From: Ramlibacter monticola
GTDB taxonomy: Bacteria > Pseudomonadota > Gammaproteobacteria > Burkholderiales > Burkholderiaceae_C
DNA length: 64,000 bases
Reading direction: 5' to 3'
Assembly (NCBI RefSeq): GCF_016722785.1
Contig: NZ_JAEQNE010000003.1
Span: 247,001-311,000 of the forward strand
The notes under the pieces are model-generated. The model was not told the DNA's origin and searched no databases. It saw only the letters and a program-made list of their open reading frames with translations. The position numbers were made by a program, and so were the translations under genes. This document shows positions 28,834 through 36,586 of the stretch, piece after piece. The number at the start of each line of letters is the position of its first letter. Position 1 is the first letter of the stretch.

Positions 28834-29352
28834 ATGATGCAGATGCGACCGCCCGCTGTCCCCGCCACGGTGCCACCCACGTTCCGCTGGTTGTCCCTGG
28901 TCTTCTCGGTACTGCTGTTCGGTTTCCTGGCCTCGTGCTCCGGCGTCAAGCTGGTCCCCGACTACGACGCCGAAGCTGCCAAGGCAATCACCGACACCTC
29001 GGCCGAGGTCTTCGCGTTCTACGACAAGATGATCGAGGCGAAGGCCAAGGCGAACCCGGCCAAGCTGCCCTACGCCGCCTTTGCCGGGGATTGGGGAAAG
29101 ATCGAGACCGACGTCCGGGTGTTGATGGTGCGGGAGGAGTCGCGCCCCTTGAACACCGAATCACAGCGGATCGCCCGCACCATCCTGGAGTTCTGGCAGA
29201 AGTACCGGGCCGGTCACCAGAAGACGGACGACTACAGCGCATTCCTGCTGGGACAGCACCGCGATCGCTTCCAGCGGCTCTTCACGGCGGCCCTGGTGGC
29301 CGAAAAGGCCAAGGCCCTGGCGGTCGAGGACAGCGACGCGAAGAAGGAATGA
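28834..29352 (+). CDS. lipoprotein, unknown function
   Basis: A 172-residue protein with a hydrophobic segment ending in a lipobox (LFGFLASC at about residue 35) and a helical, charged mature region (YDKMIEAKAKANPAKLPYAAF). AAAGGG precedes the ATG at 28834. No family is recognised. It is the first of four same-strand genes including two cell-wall-type enzymes. Confidence 0.65.
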   Translation: MMQMRPPAVPATVPPTFRWLSLVFSVLLFGFLASCSGVKLVPDYDAEAAKAITDTSAEVFAFYDKMIEAKAKANPAKLPYAAFAGDWGKIETDVRVLMVREESRPLNTESQRIARTILEFWQKYRAGHQKTDDYSAFLLGQHRDRFQRLFTAALVAEKAKALAVEDSDAKKE

Positions 29353-29368
29353 GAGACGAGGAGCAGCC

Positions 29369-29695
29369 ATGAGCATCGACATCGGCGCCATCCTGAAGAC
29401 CGCGGTGGGTGCGGCCACGGAGGCGGTCAAGAAAACCGCGCCGCAGGTCGAGGACTTCCTGCGCGAGATCGCCAAGGGGCACGAAGCGGCGATCCGGTCC
29501 CTGGCCGAGGCCCTCGCCAGCGGCGACATCGACGAGGAGACGTTCAAGGACGAAATGGACGACGAGGCCAAGACGCTCGAAGCGGAGTTGCAGGCCGTGG
29601 CGGTGATGGGGAAGGCGATTGCGCAGCGTGCCATCAACGCCTTCCGCAAGGCGCTGATCGACGGCATCACCTCCGCGATCAAGGCGGCAATCTGA
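29369..29695 (+). CDS. small helical protein, unknown
   Basis: A 108-residue protein, almost entirely helical, with an amphipathic N-terminus (IGAILKTAVGAATEAVKKTAP), an acidic centre (SGDIDEETFKDEMDDEA) and a hydrophobic/basic C-terminus (AFRKALIDGITSAIKAAI). No signal peptide. GACGAGGAGCAGCC precedes the start. It lies between the lipoprotein and the NlpC/P60-like gene with short gaps of 16 and 19 bp, so an operon is likely. Confidence 0.6.
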   Translation: MSIDIGAILKTAVGAATEAVKKTAPQVEDFLREIAKGHEAAIRSLAEALASGDIDEETFKDEMDDEAKTLEAELQAVAVMGKAIAQRAINAFRKALIDGITSAIKAAI

Positions 29696-29714
29696 ACCGG
29701 AAGGAGGGCGAACG

Positions 29715-30410
29715 GTGGCCACTGGAGACGACCTGCTGGCGCTGGCCGCGCAGCACCTGAACGAAAAGTACGTCCTGGGCGCGCGGGTGCCGAAGGACAA
29801 CACCGAGTGGACAGGCCCCTGGGACTGCGCCGAGTTCGCGTCCTGGAGCCTCTTCCAGGCCAGCGGCAAGCTCTTCGGCTGCAGCCAGAACAACAAGCCC
29901 GCGATGGCGGATGCCTTCACCGGCTTCTGGGAGCGCGATGCCAAGGCGGCGGATTGCACCGTGGCGGTCGCGGTGGCGAAGGCGACGCCGGGCGCTTTCC
30001 TCCTTCGCTTCCCGGCGCCCTCGCTGATCGGCCACATCGCGATCTCGGACGGCACGGGCGGGACAGTGGAAGCGCACTCCACCGCCACGGGCGTCATCCG
30101 CGGCAAGGTCGATGGCCGCCGGTGGGACGTCGGCGTGCTGCCGCCGATGATCAGCTACGCCGAACCGGCGGAAGTCCTGCCCACGGTCCCACCGAGCCTG
30201 GTGTTGCGGCTCAAGCAACCCAACATGAAGGGCGCCCTGGTCGAGCGCCTGCAGCAGGCGCTGGCCGACAGGGGGTTTTCGCCGGGAGAGATCGACGGAA
30301 GCTTCGGGCCGCACACCGCCGCCGCCGTGCACGCCTTCCAACTCACCCAGGGCATGCTGGCCGATGGGGAGGCAGGCGAGAAGACGCTGCAGGCGCTCGG
30401 GCTGAGGTAG
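29715..30410 (+). CDS. NlpC/P60-like peptidase with peptidoglycan-binding domain
   Basis: A 231-residue protein from a GTG with GGAGG upstream. The catalytic Cys is in WDCAEFASWSLF and the His in LIGHIAISDG, an NlpC/P60/CHAP-like cysteine amidase or endopeptidase core. The C-terminus is a PG_binding_1 domain (LVERLQQALADRGFSPGEIDGSFGPHTAAAVHAFQ). No signal peptide is seen, which is unusual for a wall-acting enzyme. Probably acts on peptidoglycan peptides. Confidence 0.75.
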   Translation: MATGDDLLALAAQHLNEKYVLGARVPKDNTEWTGPWDCAEFASWSLFQASGKLFGCSQNNKPAMADAFTGFWERDAKAADCTVAVAVAKATPGAFLLRFPAPSLIGHIAISDGTGGTVEAHSTATGVIRGKVDGRRWDVGVLPPMISYAEPAEVLPTVPPSLVLRLKQPNMKGALVERLQQALADRGFSPGEIDGSFGPHTAAAVHAFQLTQGMLADGEAGEKTLQALGLR

Positions 30411-30468
30411 TAGCGCCGAGGAGGCGCGCGCCCGGCCCTGCGGACCTCTTTCAGCACAGGAGCGCTTC

Positions 30469-31224
30469 ATGAACTGCCGCAATATCGCCTTCGTGCTGCT
30501 GTTGGTCTCGGGTGCGGTCGCTGCCCAGACCTACCTCCCGCCTGCCGATGCGGCAGCGGCCCTCCAGGGCGTCGACTTCGGGTCGGCGGCAGCGGTTGGC
30601 TCGCGTTTCAGCAAGAGGTTCAACGAGTGCGACGCAACCAACACCTGCGACGGCCAGGACCTGGGAAACCGCGGGTGCAAGGGGGACAAGAACCGGAATG
30701 CGGCTCTCCTGAAGCTCGCCGGAGGAGTGATCTTCTTCGAGGCCAAGATGGCCGTGGATTCCGACGGCTCGCCGCTCTCGCGAAAAGGGCAGGGGACGGA
30801 TCTTCCGGAAACGTCGTTGCGCTACGACGCGCCGGGAAAGCCCAGCATCAATGCCGACCGGGTGCCCTATATCGTCCTGCCCCAGGGGGGCTTCGCAAGC
30901 GAACTCGGCGTCGGGAAGGGGGATGTTGCCGCAGTCGTGCGTGGCGGCACTCGCGAGTATGCGGTGGTCGCCGACTTCGGCCCGGTCTGCAAGATCGGTG
31001 AAGGATCCATTCAGCTGCACGAGCTCCTGGACCATCCCGTGTGCCGGCGACGTGCCCAGAACGGTGACTGCGAGGCCGTGCGTGATGTCAGCATCGAGAA
31101 GCAGGTCTTGTACTTCGTGTTCCCGGGGACGCACCAGACGCTGCTCCCCGGCATGACGCCAGAGAACGTGAACCAACGGATCAAGGATATCGGAACCGCG
31201 GAGTGGGAGCGGCTCACACGCTGA
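30469..31224 (+). CDS. GH75-like (chitosanase-type) secreted protein
   Basis: A 251-residue protein with a signal peptide (IAFVLLLVSGAVAAQ). FFEAKMAVDSDGSP, VPYIVLPQGGFA and AVVADFGPVCKIGEGSI follow the conserved order of the fungal-chitosanase-like GH75 domain. Two Cys-rich loops are present (CDATNTCDG; CKG near residue 74). It is the last gene of the 28834-31224 run. Activity on chitosan or another amino-sugar polymer is inferred. Confidence 0.65.
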   Translation: MNCRNIAFVLLLVSGAVAAQTYLPPADAAAALQGVDFGSAAAVGSRFSKRFNECDATNTCDGQDLGNRGCKGDKNRNAALLKLAGGVIFFEAKMAVDSDGSPLSRKGQGTDLPETSLRYDAPGKPSINADRVPYIVLPQGGFASELGVGKGDVAAVVRGGTREYAVVADFGPVCKIGEGSIQLHELLDHPVCRRRAQNGDCEAVRDVSIEKQVLYFVFPGTHQTLLPGMTPENVNQRIKDIGTAEWERLTR

Positions 31225-31277
31225 GTGCAGCGGCGCGCCATCAGGGAGTGCGCCGCGACGCGCATCCCGTCGCCGGA

Positions 31278-32294
31278 TCAGCCCGCCATCCTGCGTTGCT
31301 CCCGGAGCCAGGCCCGGATGGCTTCCGCGTCCGGCAGCGACTTGGTCTGCCGGCGCAGCGACAGCAACTCACCGCGCAATCTCCGCGCCTCCGACGAGAT
31401 CATGCGATCCGCCTTGCGCGGCTGCAATCCCGACCCCGCCGCGAGCCCCGTGGCGGCCCGAAATCCGGCCTCCAGGCGCCGGGTTTCCGACTGCAGATCC
31501 GCCACCTGCTCCTGCAGCACGATGACGTAGTGCTCCAGGCGCCGCCGGTCCACGGAGGCGAGGTGCGCTGCATCGATCTGCTCCGCCTGCAGCTGGAGTT
31601 CCAGCAGGGCCAGCAGGTTGTCCTCGGCATACGCCAGGTTGGCGTGCTGCATCAGGGTGGTCTTGCGCTCGCGCTGCCGTGGATCCGGCTCCCGATCCGG
31701 GTGCAGTGCGCTCGCGAGCCGGCGGTACACGTCGCGCACCGAGCTCGAGACCTCCTGTGCCTCTTGCCGGCGTCGCTTCGAGGCACTGTCTGCGCGCCGC
31801 TGCGCCGCCCATTGCGCACGCTGGGCTGCGGCCGCCTCGGCCTGCTGCTCCCAGTCCTGCGTCGGATCCTCCCGGTGGTCGTGGTGGCCAACCGCGCGAT
31901 CGGCATCCTCCTGCCCGGGCTGCATGGAAGCCGCCTCTTCGGCATGCCGGCATGCGACGGCCGCAAGCTCCGCGTCGTCCTCCACTTCCAGGAGGGCAGC
32001 CGCGGTTTCACGGAGCAACTCGCCCAGCTGCTCCCGCTCGGCGCGCGACAGCCCGGGCTGCAGGCTGGCGTGGTCGAGCGTGAAGACCCATTGGCGCCAG
32101 GCCGCGTGCAGTTCGCGACGCACGGGCTCCACGACCTGGTGGTAGCGCGCGATCCGCTCCTTCCACTCGGCAAGCGCGGCGCGCCACAGGGCGACATCCC
32201 GCACCAGGACGTTGAAACGAGTCTGCTGCTCCGCCAGGGGCGGGTCGGCGGCGTCAGGGTGGATCTGAAGGAACTGGATGTCGGCCCTGGACAT
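31278..32294 (-). CDS. J-domain-containing protein
   Basis: A 338-residue, strongly helical protein. VYRRLASALHPDREPDPRQR contains the HPD motif of J-domains at about residue 200, which stimulates Hsp70 ATPase. Long coiled-coil-like stretches flank it (AEAAAAQRAQWAAQRRADS; YVIVLQEQVADLQSETRRLE). The J-domain is internal, not N-terminal as in DnaJ. No Hsp70 gene is adjacent. Confidence 0.78.
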   Translation of the reverse strand: MSRADIQFLQIHPDAADPPLAEQQTRFNVLVRDVALWRAALAEWKERIARYHQVVEPVRRELHAAWRQWVFTLDHASLQPGLSRAEREQLGELLRETAAALLEVEDDAELAAVACRHAEEAASMQPGQEDADRAVGHHDHREDPTQDWEQQAEAAAAQRAQWAAQRRADSASKRRRQEAQEVSSSVRDVYRRLASALHPDREPDPRQRERKTTLMQHANLAYAEDNLLALLELQLQAEQIDAAHLASVDRRRLEHYVIVLQEQVADLQSETRRLEAGFRAATGLAAGSGLQPRKADRMISSEARRLRGELLSLRRQTKSLPDAEAIRAWLREQRRMAG

Positions 32295-32321
32295 GCGCGC
32301 ATTGTCCCTGGCCGACCATGA

Positions 32322-32356
32322 AAAGGCGGGAGGCGCCTTTCAGCGCTCCCGCCTTT
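32322..32356 (-). terminator. rho-independent terminator
   Basis: AAAGGCGGGAG and CTCCCGCCTTT form an 11-bp stem, followed on the minus strand by a short T run (CCTTTTC). It sits 10 bp beyond the glycine-zipper gene stop and before the J-domain gene start. Confidence 0.7.
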
Positions 32357-32365
32357 CGCGCCGGG

Positions 32366-32884
32366 TCAGCGCCCGTCGTGGTCGGAGTCGCCCGGGACGG
32401 CCCGTTCCACGGCGTTGCTGGCGCGGTGCCACGCATCGCGCGACGCGTGCTTCGCGTGCTCCCATTCGAGCTTGGAGCGGCCCCTGGCCGTGCCCCAGTC
32501 GCGGCCCAGTTCGGGTTCGATCTCGTCGAACGGCCGGTCCGGGTAGCGGTTGTACGCGTCGACGCCATAGCGGTACGCGGGCGCGTACTCGTCGTAGCTG
32601 GTGCCGCCGGTCACGTACGGGCGGCTCGCATAGTTGTCGCGCCAGTACGTGTCCTCGACCGCGGGGTCGGCCTTCATCCGGCCCGCGACCGCTCCGACCA
32701 CGGCACCGATGGCAGCGCCCACCGCGGCGCCGACGGGACCCGTCATGCCGCCCGCGGCCGCACCGGCCGCCGCGCCGCCGGCCACGCCGCCGACGACGCC
32801 CCCGGCCACGGCGCCTTTGCCCGATTCCTTGGCGGCAGGGTGCGCATTGGGGTCAGCAGGCAGGTCACGCTTGTGATCGTTCAT
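32366..32884 (-). CDS. glycine-zipper-domain protein
   Basis: A 172-residue protein. Residues about 22-68 are Gly/Ala-rich with a G-x3-G spacing (GAVAGGVVGGVAGGAAAG, GAAVGAAIGAVVGAVAGR), a glycine zipper likely to insert in or stack on membranes. The hydrophilic C-terminus has a conserved-looking WRDNYASRPYVTGGTSYDEYAPAYRYG region common in stress-related Burkholderiales proteins. No signal peptide. Function unknown. Confidence 0.75.
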   Translation of the reverse strand: MNDHKRDLPADPNAHPAAKESGKGAVAGGVVGGVAGGAAAGAAAGGMTGPVGAAVGAAIGAVVGAVAGRMKADPAVEDTYWRDNYASRPYVTGGTSYDEYAPAYRYGVDAYNRYPDRPFDEIEPELGRDWGTARGRSKLEWEHAKHASRDAWHRASNAVERAVPGDSDHDGR

Positions 32885-33073
32885 CGATGTTCCTTTCAAG
32901 GGTGTGATGCGGCGTCGCCGCCGAAGACCCGACCTTAGATGCGAGCCGTCGTGAACGAAGCGCGTCCACGTCCTGCGATGAGGCACCGAAGCGCTGACGT
33001 GGCTGTCGGACGCGCGCCGACATCGCCGGACGCACGGGCGGCCGCGGCCAGGCTCTGCCGCGCCACATCCGCA

Positions 33074-34009
33074 CTAAGGAGCGGGCTTGTCCTGCTGCGT
33101 GAAGACCCCGGCGACGAAGTCGATCAGCGCCTTCACCCGCACCGAAGAGCGGTGCTGCTGGGCGTACACGGCGTAGATGTCCGCGTCGGGGCTCGCGTAA
33201 CCCGCCAGCACCTGCACCAGCCGGCCGCTGGCGATGTAGCGCTGCACGTCCCATTCGGCACGCAGCAGGATGCCGTGGCCCTCCAGGGCCCAGTTCACGG
33301 CGATGCCGCCGTCGTTGGTGGTCAGGTTGCCGCGCACCTTCACCGTCTCCGTCCTGTCGGCTCCGCCCCGTCCGGTGCGCACCGGCGTGAAGCGCCACTG
33401 GCCGTAGGCTTCGTCGCCCTGGCGGATCCCGATGCAGTTGTGCTTGACCAGCTCCCGCGGCGCCGCGGGGACGCCGTGGCGTTTCACGTAAGCGGGCGAC
33501 GCCACCACGATGCGCCTGTTGGCCGCGATGAACCGCGCAATGCCCCGCGAGTCGGGAGGATGGCCGAAGCGGAAGCAGACATCGAACGCGTCGTCGCTCA
33601 GGGCCGGCGGGTTGACCGACAGCTGCAGCTGCACGTCCACCTTGGGATGCTTGCGGACGAACTGCGAGACGAGGGGCGCGATGTGGCTGCGGCCGAACCC
33701 CAGCGTGGCGTTCACGCGCAGCCTGCCCTGGGGCGCCTGCTTCAGGCCCACGAGCTGGTGCTCCATGTCCTCGATGTCGCCGAGGATCTTGCGCGCGTTC
33801 TCGAGGTACACCTCGCCCTCCGCGGTCAGGCCCATGCGGCGCGTGGTGCGCGTGACCAGCGCCGTCCCCAGCCGGGCCTCGATCTGCGAGAGCCGCTTGC
33901 TCACCGCGGGCGTCGTGACGCCCATCTCGCGGGCGGCCGCCGTCAGGCTGCCGCATTGGACGAGGGTGGAAAAGAAGCCCAGGTCCGCCGGTTGGATCGC
34001 GTTCGCCAT
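33074..34009 (-). CDS. LysR-family regulator of the bug-ttdAB operon
   Basis: A 311-residue LysR protein (FFSTLVQCGSLTAAAREMGVTTPAVSKRLSQIE) with a full effector-binding domain. It is divergent, with a 137-bp gap, from the interrupted Bug receptor gene that leads into ttdA-ttdB, so it probably activates that operon in response to tartrate or a related hydroxy acid (inferred from arrangement, as in other ttd clusters). Confidence 0.87.
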   Translation of the reverse strand: MANAIQPADLGFFSTLVQCGSLTAAAREMGVTTPAVSKRLSQIEARLGTALVTRTTRRMGLTAEGEVYLENARKILGDIEDMEHQLVGLKQAPQGRLRVNATLGFGRSHIAPLVSQFVRKHPKVDVQLQLSVNPPALSDDAFDVCFRFGHPPDSRGIARFIAANRRIVVASPAYVKRHGVPAAPRELVKHNCIGIRQGDEAYGQWRFTPVRTGRGGADRTETVKVRGNLTTNDGGIAVNWALEGHGILLRAEWDVQRYIASGRLVQVLAGYASPDADIYAVYAQQHRSSVRVKALIDFVAGVFTQQDKPAP

Positions 34010-34045
34010 GGGGCCGCATTGTCCCTCCGGATTGTTGAAGCCAGG

Positions 34046-34060
34046 GAAAGGCTGCCTTTC
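34046..34060. promoter_or_regulatory. candidate LysR operator
   Basis: GAAAGGC and GCCTTTC form perfect 7-bp arms around a single T, in the divergent LysR/bug gap, about 37 bp from the LysR start and 87 bp from the bug start. Placement and symmetry fit a LysR recognition site; no binding evidence is available. Confidence 0.4.
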
Positions 34061-34146
34061 TTCCGGCGCCGTTCATTGACCCGCGGGCCGCCTAGAGTCC
34101 GGTCCATGGCGCGAGGCGCGCCGAACCCACCCAGGAGACATCGCCC

Positions 34147-34761
34147 ATGAGCTTCCCTTCCCATCGACTGGCCGCAGCCGCGACCCTGTGCCTCCTGGCC
34201 GGGGCCGCGCCGGCGCAAACCTGGCCTGCGAAGACCGTCACCATCGTCGTCCCCTTCCCGGCCGGCGGGACCACGGACGTGCTGGCGCGCGCCATCTCCA
34301 CCAAGCTGTCGGCCGCCATCGGGCAGCCGGTGATCGTCGACAACAAGCCGGGCGCCGGTGCGACCCTGGGTGCCGCGCAGGTGGCCAAGGTGAACGACGG
34401 CGGGCATACCCTGCTGATGGGGGCGGTCCACCACACGGTGGCTCCCAGCGTCTACAAGAACCTGAGCTACAGCTTCGAGAAGGACTTCCAGCCGATCACC
34501 ACCGTCGCCATGGTGCCCAACGTGCTGGTGGTGAGCGCGAACGCGCCCTTCGCCACCGTGAAGGACCTGCTGGCCGCCGGCAAGGCCAGGCCCGAAGGCT
34601 TCTCCTACGGGTCCAACGGCAACGGCACCGCGCAGCACATGATCGGCACGCAGTTCCAGATCGAGACCGGCGTGAAGCTGCTGCACGTTCCCTACAAGGG
34701 CACTTGGCAAGCGATACGCGAAATTTCGCGTTCCTCCTCTGAAAACGCCCTGTTTCTGTAG
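34147..34761 (+). pseudogene. Bug/TctC receptor, 5' part interrupted by the element
   Basis: Signal peptide (AAAATLCLLAGAAPAQ), then TWPAKTVTIVVPFPAGGTTDVLARA and VIVDNKPGAGATLGAAQVAK, the N-lobe of a tricarboxylate-type (Bug) periplasmic receptor. The native sequence ends at HVPYKG (residue 185). The next 19 codons to the stop at 34759-34761 come from the integrated element. The 3' part is at 45175-45600. In related loci this gene lies before ttdAB and its product binds a carboxylate such as tartrate. As interrupted it cannot form the second lobe. Confidence 0.92.
34690..34702 (+). other. left attachment site (attL core)
   Basis: CCCTACAAGGGCA, coding P-Y-K-G in the receptor frame. The core has dyad symmetry (CCCT-ACA-AGGG), as expected for a tyrosine-recombinase crossover site. 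Confidence 0.88.
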
Positions 34762-34770
34762 CACAGAAAC
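34717..34770. promoter_or_regulatory. two palindromes just inside the left end
   Basis: CGCGAAATTTCGCG (34717-34730) is a perfect 14-bp palindrome. GTTTCTGT/ACAGAAAC (34752-34770) has 8-bp arms with a 3-nt loop. Both are within 70 bp of the attachment core. They may bind the recombinase, the AlpA-like directionality factor or a repressor; the role is inferred from position only. Confidence 0.45.
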
Positions 34771-34863
34771 CACGCGAGTATCACAAGCGAGTCTGACAAA
34801 GTCCGGTGAAAGCTCAGTCGAGCGGCTCTGGAGGGTACGCCGTCGCCCCTGCAGAATAGCCTG

Positions 34864-35433
34864 ATGCCGCGCCGCCGCAAGCCCCCGAAGCCACCGCGCA
34901 TCCTCAGGTCGTATTGGGGGCCGGACCCACTTGCCCCCGATGCGATGCGCCGGACGGAAGGCATGGCGGAGCGCCTGTGCAAATTCTGGGCGCAGGCGCA
35001 GCAATGGCGCGAGGAGGCGCAGGACAAACTCGCAGACGCACAGGCGCTGCTCGATGCTGTTCGCCCTGGCGCATCGGATGCGCTCTGGCAGCGTGCCTTC
35101 TACGCGGTCATTGAGGAGAAAGTCGCCGAGGCGTACCGCGATGATGACGCGGCAAAGCGGCAGCAGGAATGGTGCGTTGGAGCCATCGACGCCGCACTGG
35201 CGGTGCTTTCCGCCAGTGAAAGGGCCGAAATCAACAAAAGAGGCGCCAACGAGAGGCGGGCTGCCGACATGCGCAGGCGCATCAGCGATATTCGCGACAG
35301 GTTGCTATTCGACAAAATGGACGACAGTGCACCGCACATCATCGATGCGTGGCCGCTGGAGTTCGGCAAAGCGCCCGACGAGGACACGATTTACGGCCAT
35401 CTGAAGAAGATCAGGAGCAACAAGGGCGACTGA
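34864..35433 (+). CDS. element protein, unknown, helical
   Basis: A 189-residue protein with a basic Pro-rich start (MPRRRKPPKPPRILRSYWGP) and long charged helices (MAERLCKFWAQAQQWREEAQDKLADAQ). It is the first gene inside the left end. No family is recognised; the basic start would suit nucleic-acid contact. Spacing to the next gene (94 bp) holds an operator-like repeat. Confidence 0.6.
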   Translation: MPRRRKPPKPPRILRSYWGPDPLAPDAMRRTEGMAERLCKFWAQAQQWREEAQDKLADAQALLDAVRPGASDALWQRAFYAVIEEKVAEAYRDDDAAKRQQEWCVGAIDAALAVLSASERAEINKRGANERRAADMRRRISDIRDRLLFDKMDDSAPHIIDAWPLEFGKAPDEDTIYGHLKKIRSNKGD

Positions 35434-35441
35434 GTTATTTC

Positions 35442-35472
35442 CCGAGTACATACCGAGTACATGTGTACTCGG
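35442..35472. promoter_or_regulatory. operator-like repeats upstream of the AlpA-like gene
   Basis: CCGAGTACA occurs at 35442-35450 and 35453-35461, and its inverse TGTACTCGG at 35464-35472. The last two make a 9-bp-arm palindrome with a TG spacer, 55 bp before the AlpA-like start. Likely a binding site of a dimeric regulator, or replication iterons for the ATPase encoded downstream. Confidence 0.55.
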
Positions 35473-35527
35473 TTGATCGCGCCGCGCCCGTGCGAACAAT
35501 AAGGGGCATCTTTCAAAAGGATGCCGA

Positions 35528-35905
35528 ATGGGTTCCACCGAAAACACCAGCATCGCGCCGCCGCCGGTTTCGCTGATGCTTGAGAAGTCGCGCCGCCTGC
35601 TGCGCATTGAAACGGTCGAGGCACGCACGGGGCTGAAGGCCGGTGCCATCTACCAGGAAGTCAACGCCGGCCGCTTCCCGCCGCCGCGACAGCTCAGCCC
35701 GCTGGGCAAGGCCACGGCCTGGGACGAGCGCGACCTCGACGCATGGATCGACTCTCGCCCCGTCGCGGAAGGGTTCCTGCCCTGGACCCCGCTGAACGCG
35801 AAGCCGCCCGCCGCTTCCCCCACGCCCGCTGAGAAGCCCCGCGTCCGTTCCAGGAACGGAAAGTTGATCGGCCGGCCACGCCGCGCTGACCGCGCCACCG
35901 CGTAG
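35528..35905 (+). CDS. alpA: AlpA-like regulator/excisionase
   Basis: A 125-residue protein. LLRIETVEARTGLKAGAIYQ, then FPPPRQLSPLGKATAW and ERDLDAWIDSR, match the AlpA/MerR-like winged helix of prophage and island regulators, which activate integrase expression or act as directionality factors. The C-terminal tail is basic and Pro-rich (PRVRSRNGKLIGRPRRADR). It is the first gene of the replication module. Confidence 0.83.
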   Translation: MGSTENTSIAPPPVSLMLEKSRRLLRIETVEARTGLKAGAIYQEVNAGRFPPPRQLSPLGKATAWDERDLDAWIDSRPVAEGFLPWTPLNAKPPAASPTPAEKPRVRSRNGKLIGRPRRADRATA

Positions 35906-35996
35906 GGCTACCCCCAAAAAGACAGCGGTCCCAGACACGCACGCAGCGCGTCGGGGACCGTGAATGCCGATCCAACTTTTCCCGAGGAGGTTCAGC

Positions 35997-36551
35997 GTGC
36001 CCGATTCTCCCGCACTCTTTGACTGTCCGGCAAGTTCGGACGATCTGCTGCTGGCGCAGGGATTTACCGACTTCGTGCGCGCCCGCCTCGGCCGCGACCT
36101 GCGCCAGCAGGTCAACGCTACGGGCGAGCCGCAGGCCGTGCCCGACCCTGACGGTGGGCCGGCCTTGATCTACCTGATGGGGCTGCATCCGTTCCCGCAC
36201 GCCCTGGTCACGCTCGATGACCCGCAGGCCTCGGTGTCGGCGCTGGGTCCGCCCGAATCCTCGCCCGAGGAGCAGGAGGCGCTGCCCGCCTTGCTCGCGG
36301 GCATGGCGCAGAAGCTGAACGAAGAACTGCAGCGGCGCGAGGGAGACCGGCAGGCGCTGCAGGAATCCGATCAGCAGGTCAACGAGTGCGCTGACGCAGC
36401 CAAGTGCCGCGCCCAGGCCGCGATGGACCGCGCGCTGCAGGCGGGCGATTGGGACGCATGGCTGCAGGCCACTATGGAAGAGGAGCAAGCTCGCGGCGCG
36501 CAGCGCGAGCCGGCCGCACGCAACGAGGGCGACTCCAGGGACCTCAAGTGA
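35997..36551 (+). CDS. element protein, unknown
   Basis: About 184 residues from the GTG at 35997, chosen because GAGGAGG at 35983-35989 is correctly spaced; an ATG at 35964 in the same frame lacks such a site and overlaps that sequence. The C-terminal part is a long charged helix (LLAGMAQKLNEELQRREGD onward). No family recognised. It lies between the AlpA-like and ATPase genes. Confidence 0.62.
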   Translation: MPDSPALFDCPASSDDLLLAQGFTDFVRARLGRDLRQQVNATGEPQAVPDPDGGPALIYLMGLHPFPHALVTLDDPQASVSALGPPESSPEEQEALPALLAGMAQKLNEELQRREGDRQALQESDQQVNECADAAKCRAQAAMDRALQAGDWDAWLQATMEEEQARGAQREPAARNEGDSRDLK

Positions 36552-36586
36552 GCCTCGTTCGCCCGCCGCCTGGAGCAGGATCAGCC

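Noticed and set aside
34600-34760. Integration into a tRNA gene
   Set aside because: No tRNA-like sequence at either end; the core lies in the receptor coding sequence.
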